The position numbers and the translations under genes were made by a program. The notes under the pieces are model-generated. The model searched no databases and had not been told where the DNA came from. It saw nothing but the letters and a program-made list of their open reading frames with translations. Positions 52,925 through 61,240 of a stretch of DNA of 64,000 nt are shown here, piece by piece. Source of the stretch: Mesorhizobium sp. L-8-3 (lineage in GTDB: Bacteria; Pseudomonadota; Alphaproteobacteria; Rhizobiales; Rhizobiaceae); contig NZ_AP023262.1 in NCBI RefSeq assembly GCF_016756615.1, forward strand, positions 5,333,501 through 5,397,500, read 5' to 3'. Positions within the stretch are counted from its first letter, which is position 1, and every line of letters begins with the position of its first letter.

Positions 52925-55708
52925 TCAGTCGGCGTCTTCGACCCTCGACAGGGCGACCTTCAACCGCTGCTGCGCCTCCTGGAGCTCCGCAAGCTTCTCG
53001 CGCTCGGCCGCCACGACCTCTTCCGCCGCCTTGGCCACGAATTGCGGATTGGCGAGCTTCTTGTCGACCCGTCCGATTTCGTCGGCGGCCTTGGAGAGCT
53101 CCTTCTTCAGGCGTGCCGCCTCGGCCTTGAGGTCGATCAGGCTGCCGAGCGGCAGGCAGGCCGTCGCCTCGCCGACTACGATCTGCGCCGAGCCCTTCGG
53201 TGCTTCCGCGGCATGGTCGATCCCGCCGATGCGGGCCAGGCGCTGGATGGCCGTTTCGTGGCGCTCCAGCCGGCTGCGCGTCGTCTCGTTGGCCCCGACC
53301 ATCACCAGCGGCGCGATCGCCGAGGGCGGCACGTTCATTTCGGAGCGCACCGAGCGGATGCCCGACACGAGGTCGACAAGCCAGTTGATCTCGGCCGCGG
53401 CCTCGGCATCCACGAACTTCGGCGCCGGCCAGGCGGCATGGCAAAGCAGCGTGGTTCGCTCCCTGCCCTCGCCTGCTGTATGGGCCCAAAGCTCCTCGGT
53501 CATGAACGGCATGAAGGGGTGCAGCAGCTTGTAGACCTCATCGAGCACGAATGCAGCAACGGCCTGGCTTTCGGCCTTTGCAGCCTCGTCCTCGCCGGAC
53601 AAGACCGGCTTCAGCAGCTCCAGGTACCAGTCGCAGAACAGGTTCCAGACGAATCGATATGCCGCGCCGGCAGCATCGTTGAAGCGGTAGGAGGTGATCG
53701 CGTCGGTGATCTCCTTCGCCGCCCGCGTCAGCTCGGTCAGGATCCAGCGATTGATCGTCAGCTTCGCCTCGACCAGCGGGAACTCGTCGTTGCGGGCGAC
53801 GCCGTTCATTTCGGCGAAGCGTGTCGCGTTCCACAGCTTGGTGCCGAAGTTCCGATACCCGGCGACCCGGGCGGGGTCGAGCTTAACGTCCCGCCCCTGG
53901 GCTGCCATGATGGCGAGGGTGAAGCGCAGCGCATCGGCGCCGTATTCGTCGATCAGTTCGAGCGGGTCGATGACGTTGCCCTTGGACTTCGACATCTTGG
54001 CGCCGTTCTTGTCGCGGACCAGCGCATGGACATAGACCGTGTGGAACGGTTCCTTGTCCATGAAGTGCAGCCCCATCATCATCATCCGGGCAACCCAGAA
54101 GAAGATGATGTCGAACCCGGTCACCAGCACATCGGTCTGGTAGTAGGTCTTCAGCTCCGGAGTCTGATCGGGCCAGCCGAGCGTGGAGAACGGCCACAGC
54201 GCCGAAGAGAACCAGGTGTCGAGCACGTCCTCGTCGCGGGTCAGGATATTGCCCGGCTCGAAGTTCTCGAGCTGGTCCTCGACCCAGGCCTTCCACGGTC
54301 CGTCCAGCGCCAGATAATACTCGACCGCGGCGTCGAGCGCTTGCTGCTCGGTCTTCTCGACGAAGACCCGGCCGTCGGGCCCGTACCAGGCCGGTATCTG
54401 GTGGCCCCACCAGAGCTGGCGCGAGATGCACCACGGCTGGATGTTCTCCATCCACTCGAAATAGGTCTTCTCCCAGCTCTTCGGGACGAACTTCGTGCGG
54501 CCTTCACGAACCGACGCAACCGCCGGCTTGGCCAGTTCGGCCGCGTTGACGTACCACTGGTCCGTAAGGAACGGCTCGATCGGTACACCGCTGCGGTCGC
54601 CATGGGGAACGACGTGGCGGTGCGGCTCGACCTTGGCGAGGAAGCCGCCCGTCTCCATCATCTCGACGATTTTCCTGCGCGCCTCGAAACGGCCCAGCCC
54701 ATGCAGGGCATCGATCACCGCATCGAGCTCGCGCCCTGCTTCAAGACCTTCAAGGAACTCCTCGTTTTCCCTTAGGTTTATGTTCGCCTCGATGGTCATG
54801 ATGTTGATCGTGGGCAGGCGATGGCGCTTGCCCACGTCGAAGTCGTTGAAGTCATGCGCGGGCGTGACCTTGACCGCGCCCGTTCCCTTCTCCGGATCCG
54901 AATAGTCGTCGCCGACCAGAGGGATCCGACGGCCGACCAGGGGCAGAACGATGTTCCTGCCGATCAGATGCAAGAACCGCTCGTCGCCGGGATTCACCGC
55001 GACGCCCGTATCGCCCAGCATGGTTTCGGGCCGGGTCGTGGCGACTGTGACATAGGTGGTCGGATTCTCGGGATCGAACACGGCGCCTTCGAGCGGGTAT
55101 CGGAAGTGCCAAAGATTGCCGTTGATCTCCTGCTGCTCGACCTCGAGATCCGAGATGGCCGTGAGCAGCTTGGGGTCCCAGTTCACAAGGCGCTTGTCCT
55201 TGTAGACGAGGCCCTGCTTGTAGAGGGTGACGAAGACCTCGATGACGGCCTTCGATAGGCCCTCGTCCATGGTGAACCGCTCGCGCGACCAGTCGGCCGA
55301 CGCCCCCAGCCGCTTCAGCTGGTTGAAGATCATGCCGCCGGATTCGGCCTTCCACTCCCAGACCTTCTGGACGAACTCGTCGCGCCCGATGTCGCGTCGA
55401 TGGATCTGCTTTTCCATCAGGCGGCGTTCGACGACCATCTGGGTCGCGATGCCCGCATGGTCCATGCCTGGCTGCCAGAGCACGTTCTTGCCGCGCATGC
55501 GCTCGAAGCGGACCATGATGTCCTGGAGCGTATTGTTGAGCGCATGGCCCATATGCAGGGAGCCCGTGACGTTGGGCGGCGGAATCACGATGGCGAAGGG
55601 CTCGGCGCCCGGTTCGGCGCCCGCGCCGGCGCGGAATGCGTCGGCCGCCTCCCAGGTCCTGGCGATCCTCGGCTCGACGGCGCTTGCGTCGTAGGTCTTG
55701 TCAAGCAT
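52925..55708 (-). CDS. valS: Valine--tRNA ligase
   Basis: 927 residues from the ATG at 55708 (MLDKTYDASAVEPRI). PPPNVTGSLHMGHALNN contains HIGH, and KMSKSKGNVIDP contains KMSKS. The editing domain (TTRPETMLGDTGVAVNP) is intact, and the C-terminal coiled coil (SKAADEIGRVDKKLANPQF and following) that contacts tRNA-Val is present. The terminator at 52825 closes the unit. Confidence 0.97.
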   Translation of the reverse strand: MLDKTYDASAVEPRIARTWEAADAFRAGAGAEPGAEPFAIVIPPPNVTGSLHMGHALNNTLQDIMVRFERMRGKNVLWQPGMDHAGIATQMVVERRLMEKQIHRRDIGRDEFVQKVWEWKAESGGMIFNQLKRLGASADWSRERFTMDEGLSKAVIEVFVTLYKQGLVYKDKRLVNWDPKLLTAISDLEVEQQEINGNLWHFRYPLEGAVFDPENPTTYVTVATTRPETMLGDTGVAVNPGDERFLHLIGRNIVLPLVGRRIPLVGDDYSDPEKGTGAVKVTPAHDFNDFDVGKRHRLPTINIMTIEANINLRENEEFLEGLEAGRELDAVIDALHGLGRFEARRKIVEMMETGGFLAKVEPHRHVVPHGDRSGVPIEPFLTDQWYVNAAELAKPAVASVREGRTKFVPKSWEKTYFEWMENIQPWCISRQLWWGHQIPAWYGPDGRVFVEKTEQQALDAAVEYYLALDGPWKAWVEDQLENFEPGNILTRDEDVLDTWFSSALWPFSTLGWPDQTPELKTYYQTDVLVTGFDIIFFWVARMMMMGLHFMDKEPFHTVYVHALVRDKNGAKMSKSKGNVIDPLELIDEYGADALRFTLAIMAAQGRDVKLDPARVAGYRNFGTKLWNATRFAEMNGVARNDEFPLVEAKLTINRWILTELTRAAKEITDAITSYRFNDAAGAAYRFVWNLFCDWYLELLKPVLSGEDEAAKAESQAVAAFVLDEVYKLLHPFMPFMTEELWAHTAGEGRERTTLLCHAAWPAPKFVDAEAAAEINWLVDLVSGIRSVRSEMNVPPSAIAPLVMVGANETTRSRLERHETAIQRLARIGGIDHAAEAPKGSAQIVVGEATACLPLGSLIDLKAEAARLKKELSKAADEIGRVDKKLANPQFVAKAAEEVVAAEREKLAELQEAQQRLKVALSRVEDAD

Positions 55709-55891
55709 GGGTAATTCCGCAGCTTTGAGGGGTCCGTTGCCCGGCTGTAAACCGGATGGGTGGCGCCAAGTCAACAAGCGCCGCACTCCGACAGCCTGCG
55801 GAGCCGGAATTCACCGACGCGCGATTGCCAAAACCCGCCTAGCCCGGGGGAACGGCTGACCGGGCGAAGCCAGAGAAGCGGAGATCGCTGA

Positions 55892-56596
55892 TTATCCGCC
55901 GCGGGCGACGCGCTCGATTTCTTCGCGTACGAGGCGCTCAACGAGCGTCGGCAGGTTGTTGTCCAGCCAATCCTGCAGCATCGGCCGCAGCATCTCCTCC
56001 GCCATCTCGTCGAAGCTCTTGCGGCGGCTGGCGGCAAAGGCCTCGGACAATTCGCCGAAAGCAGCGGCCACCTGTCGGCCGGCCTGCTCCGAGATGATCG
56101 CCGGTCGCGCCACCGGCGGAGCCGGAGGTTCGGCGGCCTCCGGCTGCGGCGTGGCAGCCGCGGGCTTCACCGCCTCCGGAAGCGGAACGGCCTCCGGAAG
56201 AGTGTCTTCGACATCAGCCTGAATCTCGTCCTGAAAGGGCTCAAGGGGCGGCCTCACCTCCGCGAGGGCAGCCGGTCGCGCGCTTTCGCCGGCGGCATAG
56301 AGAGGCTTGAGGTCCGGCGCGGCTTCCGGCGCCGATGCCACGGCGGGCTGCGCCTCGTCCTTCACTTCGGACTGCCGCGGATCATGGTCGCGATCGATCC
56401 TGCCCCGCAATTCGGCGCGGAAGGCGTCGACCTCGATGACAGCGGCCTCGTTGCGCTCACTCGCCACGTCGTAGCGCCCCTGCAGGTCCGCCTCGACGGG
56501 CTTACGGCCCTGATCGCTGTCCTCGATGATCCGCCGGATCGATGCGAGGATCTCTTCCATCGAAGGTTCGCGTTGCGCGCTGCTTGCCTGTGCCAT
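55892..56596 (-). CDS. popZ: PopZ-like polar organising protein (DUF2497)
   Basis: 234 residues. The short N-terminal helix EPSMEEILASIRRIIEDSD is the partner-binding region of the family. A long acidic Pro/Ala/Glu-rich linker follows. The C-terminal helices RRKSFDEMAEEMLRPMLQDW and LPTLVERLVREEIERVARGG drive oligomerisation. In Caulobacter PopZ forms a polar hub that anchors ParB/parS; in Agrobacterium it marks the growth pole. It lies between valS and tolC, as in other rhizobia. The ribosome-binding site is weak. Confidence 0.88.
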   Translation of the reverse strand: MAQASSAQREPSMEEILASIRRIIEDSDQGRKPVEADLQGRYDVASERNEAAVIEVDAFRAELRGRIDRDHDPRQSEVKDEAQPAVASAPEAAPDLKPLYAAGESARPAALAEVRPPLEPFQDEIQADVEDTLPEAVPLPEAVKPAAATPQPEAAEPPAPPVARPAIISEQAGRQVAAAFGELSEAFAASRRKSFDEMAEEMLRPMLQDWLDNNLPTLVERLVREEIERVARGG

Positions 56597-56804
56597 CGTC
56601 ACATTCGCCACCCTGGCGGCCTGCCGCAGCCGCCGCATGCTGGAAAAAACGGTTCCGAATCAACTGGTAGCGTAGCGGAGCACGGGCCGCGATAGAATCC
56701 CTCAAGGGGTCGTGCAGGCGCTTTCACACAACTATGTGACCGCCCGGCGCTCTCAAGGCGCGTCGCGATCTATCGGATTCGCTTTGCGCGCTTGAGGTGT
56801 TCAT

Positions 56805-56849
56805 GCATGTCCCTGGCCCCGAAGCGGTTCCCACTCTTGGGAGACGTGC
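56805..56849. repeat. Palindromic intergenic element, copy A
   Basis: 45 bases opening with GCATGTC and closing with GAGACGTGC. The core CCCCGAAGCGGTTCCCACTC is diverged from copy B. It is arranged in tandem with copy B with a period of exactly 60 bases. Confidence 0.75.
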
Positions 56850-56864
56850 TTTATTTGCTCTTAC

Positions 56865-56909
56865 GCATGTCTTCGTCCCGAAACCGGTTCCCACTTTCGG
56901 GAGACATGC
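56865..56909. repeat. Palindromic intergenic element, copy B
   Basis: GCATGTC (56865-56871) pairs with GACATGC (56903-56909), and the inner CCCGAAA pairs with TTTCGGG around CCGGTTCCCAC. It sits one base beyond the tolC stop. It resembles the CCGGTTCCCACTTTCGGG-type elements scattered through rhizobial genomes and may serve as a terminator. Confidence 0.8.
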
Positions 56910-56910
56910 C

Positions 56911-58293
56911 TTAACGGCCGTCGGGAGTCCTCAGGCCGAACCATTTGTCCTTGACGGCGTTGTAGTGCTCGTCAGGCTTGTACTCGACGACGTTCAGGCC
57001 GACGCGGCCGGCAGAGAGCCGTCCGACCGCGGACAGGATGGCATAGCTCGCCACCACCACATCGCGCTCGGACGACACGAGGTTTATCTGCGCGGTGATC
57101 ACGTCGGCCTGCGCGTTGAGCACGTCGAGCGTCGTGCGCTGCCCCACATTGCGCTCCTCGATGACGCCGTTCAAGGCGAGCTTGGCCGCGGAGACCTCGT
57201 CGCGATTGGCGGCCACCGCCTCCTGGGCAGCGATGAACTGGGCCCAGGCCGAAGCGACCGCTGCACGCACCTGGTCGCGCGTCACGTCGACCTCGATGCG
57301 CGCCTCGCCGAGTTGCTCCTTCGACTGCCGAACCTGTGCCGCCACGCGTCCGCCCTGATAGAGCGGAATGGACAGCGTTGCGCCGATCGTCGCCGAATCG
57401 CTTTGTCCGTCCGACGAGCCGAAGATCGAGACCGCAGCCGGCGAAGTCGAGCGGTTCGTGCGCGAAAGCCCGGCCGACGCCGACAGTTGCGGCAGCAGTT
57501 GCCCCTCGGTCGACTTCACGACGAAATTCTGGGCATCGACGAGATGTTCGGTCGCAAGGATCGCCGGATGCTGCACGGCTGCAATCGAGATCGCCTCGTC
57601 AACGTTCTTGGGCAGTCCCTTGGCAGCGGCCGGCGACGCCAGCTTGCCCGGCGTCTCGCCGATCACCCGCCGATAGACGGCCTCCACGGAAAGCACATTC
57701 GCACGCGCCGAGGCGAGTTGGGCAACGGCCGATGAGCGGCTGGCCTCTGCCTGGGCGACGTCGGTACGCGTTCCCTCACCCACCTCGAAGCGCGACTTGG
57801 CCGCACGAACCTGCTCCTCGAGGAACTGGAGGTTCTGTTGGCGCAGTACCGCGACCTGACGGTCGCGGATGACATCCATGAACGCCGCCGCTGCATTGAA
57901 GAGCACCGTCTGCTCCGTGTTGCGCAACCTTTCGTCGGAAGCGCGCACCTGGGCCTCAGCGGCCCGCACATTGTTCCTTGTCTGGAAACCGTCGAAAAGC
58001 CTCTGCTGGATCTCGATGCCGAAGCTGCCGACAGTGAGCCGCTGCGAGTTTAGAACACCGCTCTCCGAAGTGTGCGTGACCGACGACGTCCCTGCGATGA
58101 TCGGACGATAACCGGACTTGGCGATGGCCACGCCTTCGTCGGTTACGCGCACGCCGGCGCGCGCCGCGTTCATCTCCGCATTGTTCTGATACGCCTTGGC
58201 CATCGCACCGGTCAGCGTTTCGGCGGATGCCGGAGACAGGGCCGTCGTTGCCAGAATGGCTGCCGCAAATAAACCTTTGCGCAATATTCTCAC
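56911..58293 (-). CDS. tolC: TolC-family outer-membrane efflux/secretion channel
   Basis: 460 residues from a GTG at 58293, chosen for the GAGGGG ribosome-binding site. The signal peptide ends SPASA-ETL. Two OEP repeats follow, with QQRLFDGFQTRNNVRAAE and IPLYQGGRVAAQVRQSKEQ at equivalent places in each, and long coiled-coil helices of the periplasmic tunnel. It serves type I secretion and drug efflux. The upstream Pcm-like gene and downstream popZ are the usual rhizobial neighbours. Confidence 0.94.
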   Translation of the reverse strand: MRILRKGLFAAAILATTALSPASAETLTGAMAKAYQNNAEMNAARAGVRVTDEGVAIAKSGYRPIIAGTSSVTHTSESGVLNSQRLTVGSFGIEIQQRLFDGFQTRNNVRAAEAQVRASDERLRNTEQTVLFNAAAAFMDVIRDRQVAVLRQQNLQFLEEQVRAAKSRFEVGEGTRTDVAQAEASRSSAVAQLASARANVLSVEAVYRRVIGETPGKLASPAAAKGLPKNVDEAISIAAVQHPAILATEHLVDAQNFVVKSTEGQLLPQLSASAGLSRTNRSTSPAAVSIFGSSDGQSDSATIGATLSIPLYQGGRVAAQVRQSKEQLGEARIEVDVTRDQVRAAVASAWAQFIAAQEAVAANRDEVSAAKLALNGVIEERNVGQRTTLDVLNAQADVITAQINLVSSERDVVVASYAILSAVGRLSAGRVGLNVVEYKPDEHYNAVKDKWFGLRTPDGR

Positions 58294-58459
58294 GATAAAC
58301 CCCTCATCCAATTGACGGTAGCCGGCCCGGCCACCGCCTTCAACGCAGACACGTCGATCTCACGCCGCCAATTTCCGTCAAGGTCCCCGACGGTGAATCA
58401 GCACTGATCGCCGGAACGCAGCGCATCACGGTTACGAGCCGACCGCAAGCGAATCGCGC

Positions 58460-59134
58460 TCAAAATTCGAACGCCGGGGCCTTTTCGAATCCCGGTAGTG
58501 GCTTTACTGCCGCATTGAACCCCCTGCGGCCAGTGACGATTCCGTTATCCTTGGGATAGATCCTGGCCACGCCGGCATTGCCGGTTCCTTCCACTGCGAC
58601 CAGCCTGCCGCCCTCCTTCAACTGCCCGAACAACGCCGACGGGATCTCGCCCACGGCCCCCTCGACGATAATGACATCGTACGGAGCCTCACCAGCAAAA
58701 CCCTCGGCGAGCGGCCCCTGAACCACCGCCACATTGTCGAAGCCGAGGGCGGCGAGGGTCGAACCGGCACGCTCGGCAAGCGCGGAATCGCTTTCGAGCG
58801 CGATCACCGAACTCGCCAGCCGCGACAGGACGGCCGCCGAATAGCCGGTGCCGCATCCGATGTCGAGCACCACGTCGCCCGGGCGGACGTCGGCGAGCTG
58901 TACGAGCTTCGCAAAGGGCGACGGTTCCATGAGATAGCGTGGCGCGCGCTCGTCCGTGGCCGGCGCGATCTCCAGATCCTCGTCGATATAGGCGAGCACC
59001 TGATGCTTCTGGTCGACGAAAGCTTCCCTGGGCACGGAGCCCATAGCATCAAGCAGAGCCGCATTGGTCACGTCGGTCGTACGCAACTGGCCGTCGACCA
59101 TCTTCGCGCGCTGTTCGGAAAAATCGGCGTTCAT
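58460..59134 (-). CDS. Protein-L-isoaspartate O-methyltransferase family protein (second copy)
   Basis: 224 residues from the ATG at 59134. FSEQRAKMVDGQLRTTDVTNAALLDAM opens the protein, and motif I is VVLDIGCGTGYSAAVLSRLA. The YLMEPSPFAKLVQLA segment replaces the canonical substrate-side motif, so true isoaspartate repair is uncertain. This branch commonly sits directly upstream of tolC. It shares only family-level similarity with the Pcm at 30971. Confidence 0.88.
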   Translation of the reverse strand: MNADFSEQRAKMVDGQLRTTDVTNAALLDAMGSVPREAFVDQKHQVLAYIDEDLEIAPATDERAPRYLMEPSPFAKLVQLADVRPGDVVLDIGCGTGYSAAVLSRLASSVIALESDSALAERAGSTLAALGFDNVAVVQGPLAEGFAGEAPYDVIIVEGAVGEIPSALFGQLKEGGRLVAVEGTGNAGVARIYPKDNGIVTGRRGFNAAVKPLPGFEKAPAFEF

Positions 59135-59208
59135 GTCCAATCGCCCCGCCTTTCAACGCGCTTCCGTGCGTATCATTCCGGGTAGAACATGCTGCGAGCT
59201 GAAGAGAT

Positions 59209-59282
59209 TGGAGGCCTCGCCCGGAATCGAACCGGGGTGCAAGGATTTGCAGTCCTCTGCGTAACCACTCCGCCACGAGGCC
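59209..59282 (-). tRNA. tRNA-Cys (anticodon GCA), CCA encoded
   Basis: 74 bases. Acceptor GGCCTCG pairs with CGAGGCC, with discriminator T and CCA encoded. The anticodon loop CTGCAAA gives GCA. The T arm CCCGG-TTCGATT-CCGGG is perfect. Confidence 0.97.
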
Positions 59283-59309
59283 TCGCCGCTGCCGGCGTTC
59301 TACGCGGCT

Positions 59310-59338
59310 TCAATAGGTTGCCGGGTTTTTAGCGTCAA
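59310..59338 (-). promoter_or_regulatory. Promoter of tRNA-Cys
   Basis: Minus-strand TTGACG (59333-59338), 17-base spacer, TATTGA (59310-59315); 28 bases before the tRNA. Confidence 0.7.
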
Positions 59339-59788
59339 GTGATGGAGTTCCATTCCGGACGAATTCCCACGGTCATTCAGAACGAAGGGCACAAAAAGCC
59401 GTCCGCTGTGGCCCAGCCGCCGCACTTAATCGCGCCTCTATCGATCGAACGAGCTATCGAGGAGGTCCAAACGCAGGATGAGTTGTTGGCGCGGGGCACC
59501 GGAGGAATCATGGATCCGATGCTGCCGCTCTATCCGCAGCATCGGATCCATCCTGAAACCGCTGCCCACTTTCAGCTCCGATGCCGTGCGCCCTGGCGAG
59601 ATTCGCAAACGGGCTAGGACGCCGTATCTGCCCTGAAGAACCGCAGCGCTGCAAGGTCCGCGGCGGCGCGCGGCCAGAGTGGGGTGCCGCCGCAGCCGGG
59701 CCGCAGGATTGACCACCCGCAGATCCAGGCGGCGATTCGGGTTTGCATTGACAGGAAGCCGAACGAATCGACGCCGACTGCGATCGCC
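59339..59788. other. Gene-free stretch with a long perfect inverted repeat
   Basis: About 450 bases between tRNA-Cys and the small membrane-protein gene. The only structured element I see is the inverted repeat at 59510-59551, followed by a diverged copy of the GAAACCG...CCCACTTTC element. Short open frames here lack ribosome-binding sites and coding character. Confidence 0.5.
59510..59551. repeat. Perfect 16-bp inverted repeat
   Basis: ATGGATCCGATGCTGC (59510-59525) and GCAGCATCGGATCCAT (59536-59551), with a 10-base loop CGCTCTATCC. No T run follows. It could be a REP-like element or an mRNA-end structure. Confidence 0.85.
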
Positions 59789-60172
59789 CTAAGGATGCGA
59801 GCCCGAGGTACCGGAGCCGCGCCTGCCATTGCCGCCGGCAGCCCGGTTGCGCGCTTTTCGTCGTTCCCACCGGACGATCAGTCGCCGTCGCAGGCGCCGC
59901 ACGATATGGAATTCATAGGAAAGGATGAGCAGTCCCAGGGGGATCATCCAGAAGCCGAGCACCGGCAGAAACCCCAGGAAGCCGAGGAACACGAGAATCG
60001 TCCCGATGGCCACCCTCAGGGGGCGCGATTTCGGCAGTTCGTAGTCACGTCCCATGAGCGACAGTTTCGGCGGACGCGGCGACGATTCCGGATTGTCCTT
60101 CAGAGCCTTTTCTCCCGAACTCCCTGTGGCGAAGCGGCACGGTTGGGCGGCGCTTCTGCCAAGAACCCGCAT
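59789..60172 (-). CDS. Small membrane protein, unknown function
   Basis: 127 residues from the ATG at 60172, which follows AGGGGG at good spacing; a later ATG at 60055 lacks one. A basic N-terminus is followed by two close hydrophobic segments (VAIGTILVFLGFLGFLPVLGF and MIPLGLLILS) with Pro and Gly near the turn. A strongly basic stretch IVRRLRRRLIVRWERRKARN and a Gly/Ser tail end the protein. The helix-turn-helix layout is reminiscent of PGPGW-type transmembrane proteins, but I cannot assign a family with confidence. Confidence 0.6.
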   Translation of the reverse strand: MRVLGRSAAQPCRFATGSSGEKALKDNPESSPRPPKLSLMGRDYELPKSRPLRVAIGTILVFLGFLGFLPVLGFWMIPLGLLILSYEFHIVRRLRRRLIVRWERRKARNRAAGGNGRRGSGTSGSHP

Positions 60173-60243
60173 ATGATGCCCCCTGCCCGCCATTGCGAGA
60201 GCCCGGTCGTCAAAAAACCGTCGAAAAAAATGCGATTGGTTCT

Positions 60244-60272
60244 TTGCAAACGCGAAACGGGTTTGCTATAGG
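60244..60272 (+). promoter_or_regulatory. Promoter of tRNA-Asn
   Basis: TTGCAA (60244-60249), 17-base spacer, TATAGG (60267-60272); 29 bases before the tRNA. Confidence 0.68.
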
Positions 60273-60301
60273 CAGCCACGTTTCGACGCGAGCCCTATCG
60301 T

Positions 60302-60376
60302 TCCCCGGTAGCTCAGCGGTAGAGCAACCGGCTGTTAACCGGTTGGTCGCTGGTTCGAATCCGGCCCGGGGAGCCA
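60302..60376 (+). tRNA. tRNA-Asn (anticodon GUU), CCA encoded
   Basis: 75 bases. Acceptor TCCCCGG pairs with CCGGGGA, discriminator G, CCA encoded. The anticodon loop CTGTTAA gives GUU. Confidence 0.97.
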
Positions 60377-60513
60377 TTTGCCTTTCTACGCTATCGCACG
60401 CTAGAACCTGCCGCAGCCCGCTATGGCGGCGTTGCTGAGGGATTGTACGGGGCACCCTGCTCACGGCGGATCCGGCGCATCGTGGGTGTCGCGCGGAAGC
60501 GGCGCTACTACCT

Positions 60514-61134
60514 TTATGGCTGGACCGGCGCGCCCAGGCCTTCCAACAGCGTCCCGAGCGCGCTTTCCAGCGGTGCCGAACCGACCTTTTCAGGCAGCAG
60601 CAATCCGTCGATGGCCAGCATCGTCAGGCCGTGGATCATCGACCAGCATGCCGCCGCCTGGCCATGCACTTCTCGGACGCGGAAAGTCCCGTTTGCCTGC
60701 CCCCGCCCGAGCAGGTCGATCACCAAGTTGAAAACCCCCATCGCCTTTTCGCTGAGATGGACATCGTCGGTGTTGCTGCCTTCGGCGCCGAACATCAGGC
60801 GATAAAGCGCGGGGTTTTCGGTGCCGAACCTAACATAGGCCTGCGCCACCGGCAGAACCTGCTGCTGAGGGGCGGCACCCGCTTCCATTCCCGCCTGCAC
60901 CATCGAGTCGCGAAGCCGGTCGAACCCGATCATCGCCAGCTCGGCCAGCAGTGCGGCCTTGTCGGCGAAATGTTTGTAGGGCGCGCCATGGCTGACGCCC
61001 GCCCGTCGCGCGATCTCGCGCAGCGTGAACTGCCAGTTACGCTCCTCCCGCAACACCTGCATCGCAGTGTCGATCACGGCCTGCCGCAAGGCGCCATGGT
61101 GGTATGGCCGCTCTCCGACATTCGTTTTCGACAT
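60514..61134 (-). CDS. TetR/AcrR-family regulator
   Basis: 206 residues from the ATG at 61134 (GGAGGG 10 bases upstream). The N-terminal HTH reads ALRQAVIDTAMQVLREE, FTLREIARRAGVSHGAPYKHFADKAALLAELA. The C-terminal domain (SMIHGLTMLAIDGLLLP) is of the WHG type. It is divergent from the aldehyde dehydrogenase remnant, with a TGACAGTGTC-type operator between, so it probably repressed that gene and itself. Confidence 0.93.
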   Translation of the reverse strand: MSKTNVGERPYHHGALRQAVIDTAMQVLREERNWQFTLREIARRAGVSHGAPYKHFADKAALLAELAMIGFDRLRDSMVQAGMEAGAAPQQQVLPVAQAYVRFGTENPALYRLMFGAEGSNTDDVHLSEKAMGVFNLVIDLLGRGQANGTFRVREVHGQAAACWSMIHGLTMLAIDGLLLPEKVGSAPLESALGTLLEGLGAPVQP

Positions 61135-61172
61135 CACGATGAGACCCTCCGATGGTTCTCGTGCAAACAGGT

Positions 61173-61187
61173 GTTGACAGTGTCTAC
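61173..61187. promoter_or_regulatory. TetR-type operator overlapping a -35 box
   Basis: GTTGACAGTGTCTAC contains the palindromic core GACA-G-TGTC, and its TTGACA (61174-61179) also reads as a -35 element for the aldehyde dehydrogenase gene. A second copy of GTGTCTAC at 61219-61226 may be a half-site. Confidence 0.55.
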
Positions 61188-61240
61188 TTCGATGCATAAC
61201 CAAGAGCAAGAGTTTCCTGTGTCTACATCGGAGTTTTCCC

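Larger units (their letters stand above)
56597..56910. other. Intergenic region between tolC and popZ
   Basis: 314 bases. It carries the two palindromic repeats at 56805-56909 plus the popZ leader. No gene is seen. Confidence 0.5.

Noticed and set aside
60377..60513. Possible short gene after tRNA-Asn
   Set aside because: Open frames read into the 3' end of the TetR gene on the other strand and lack a ribosome-binding site.
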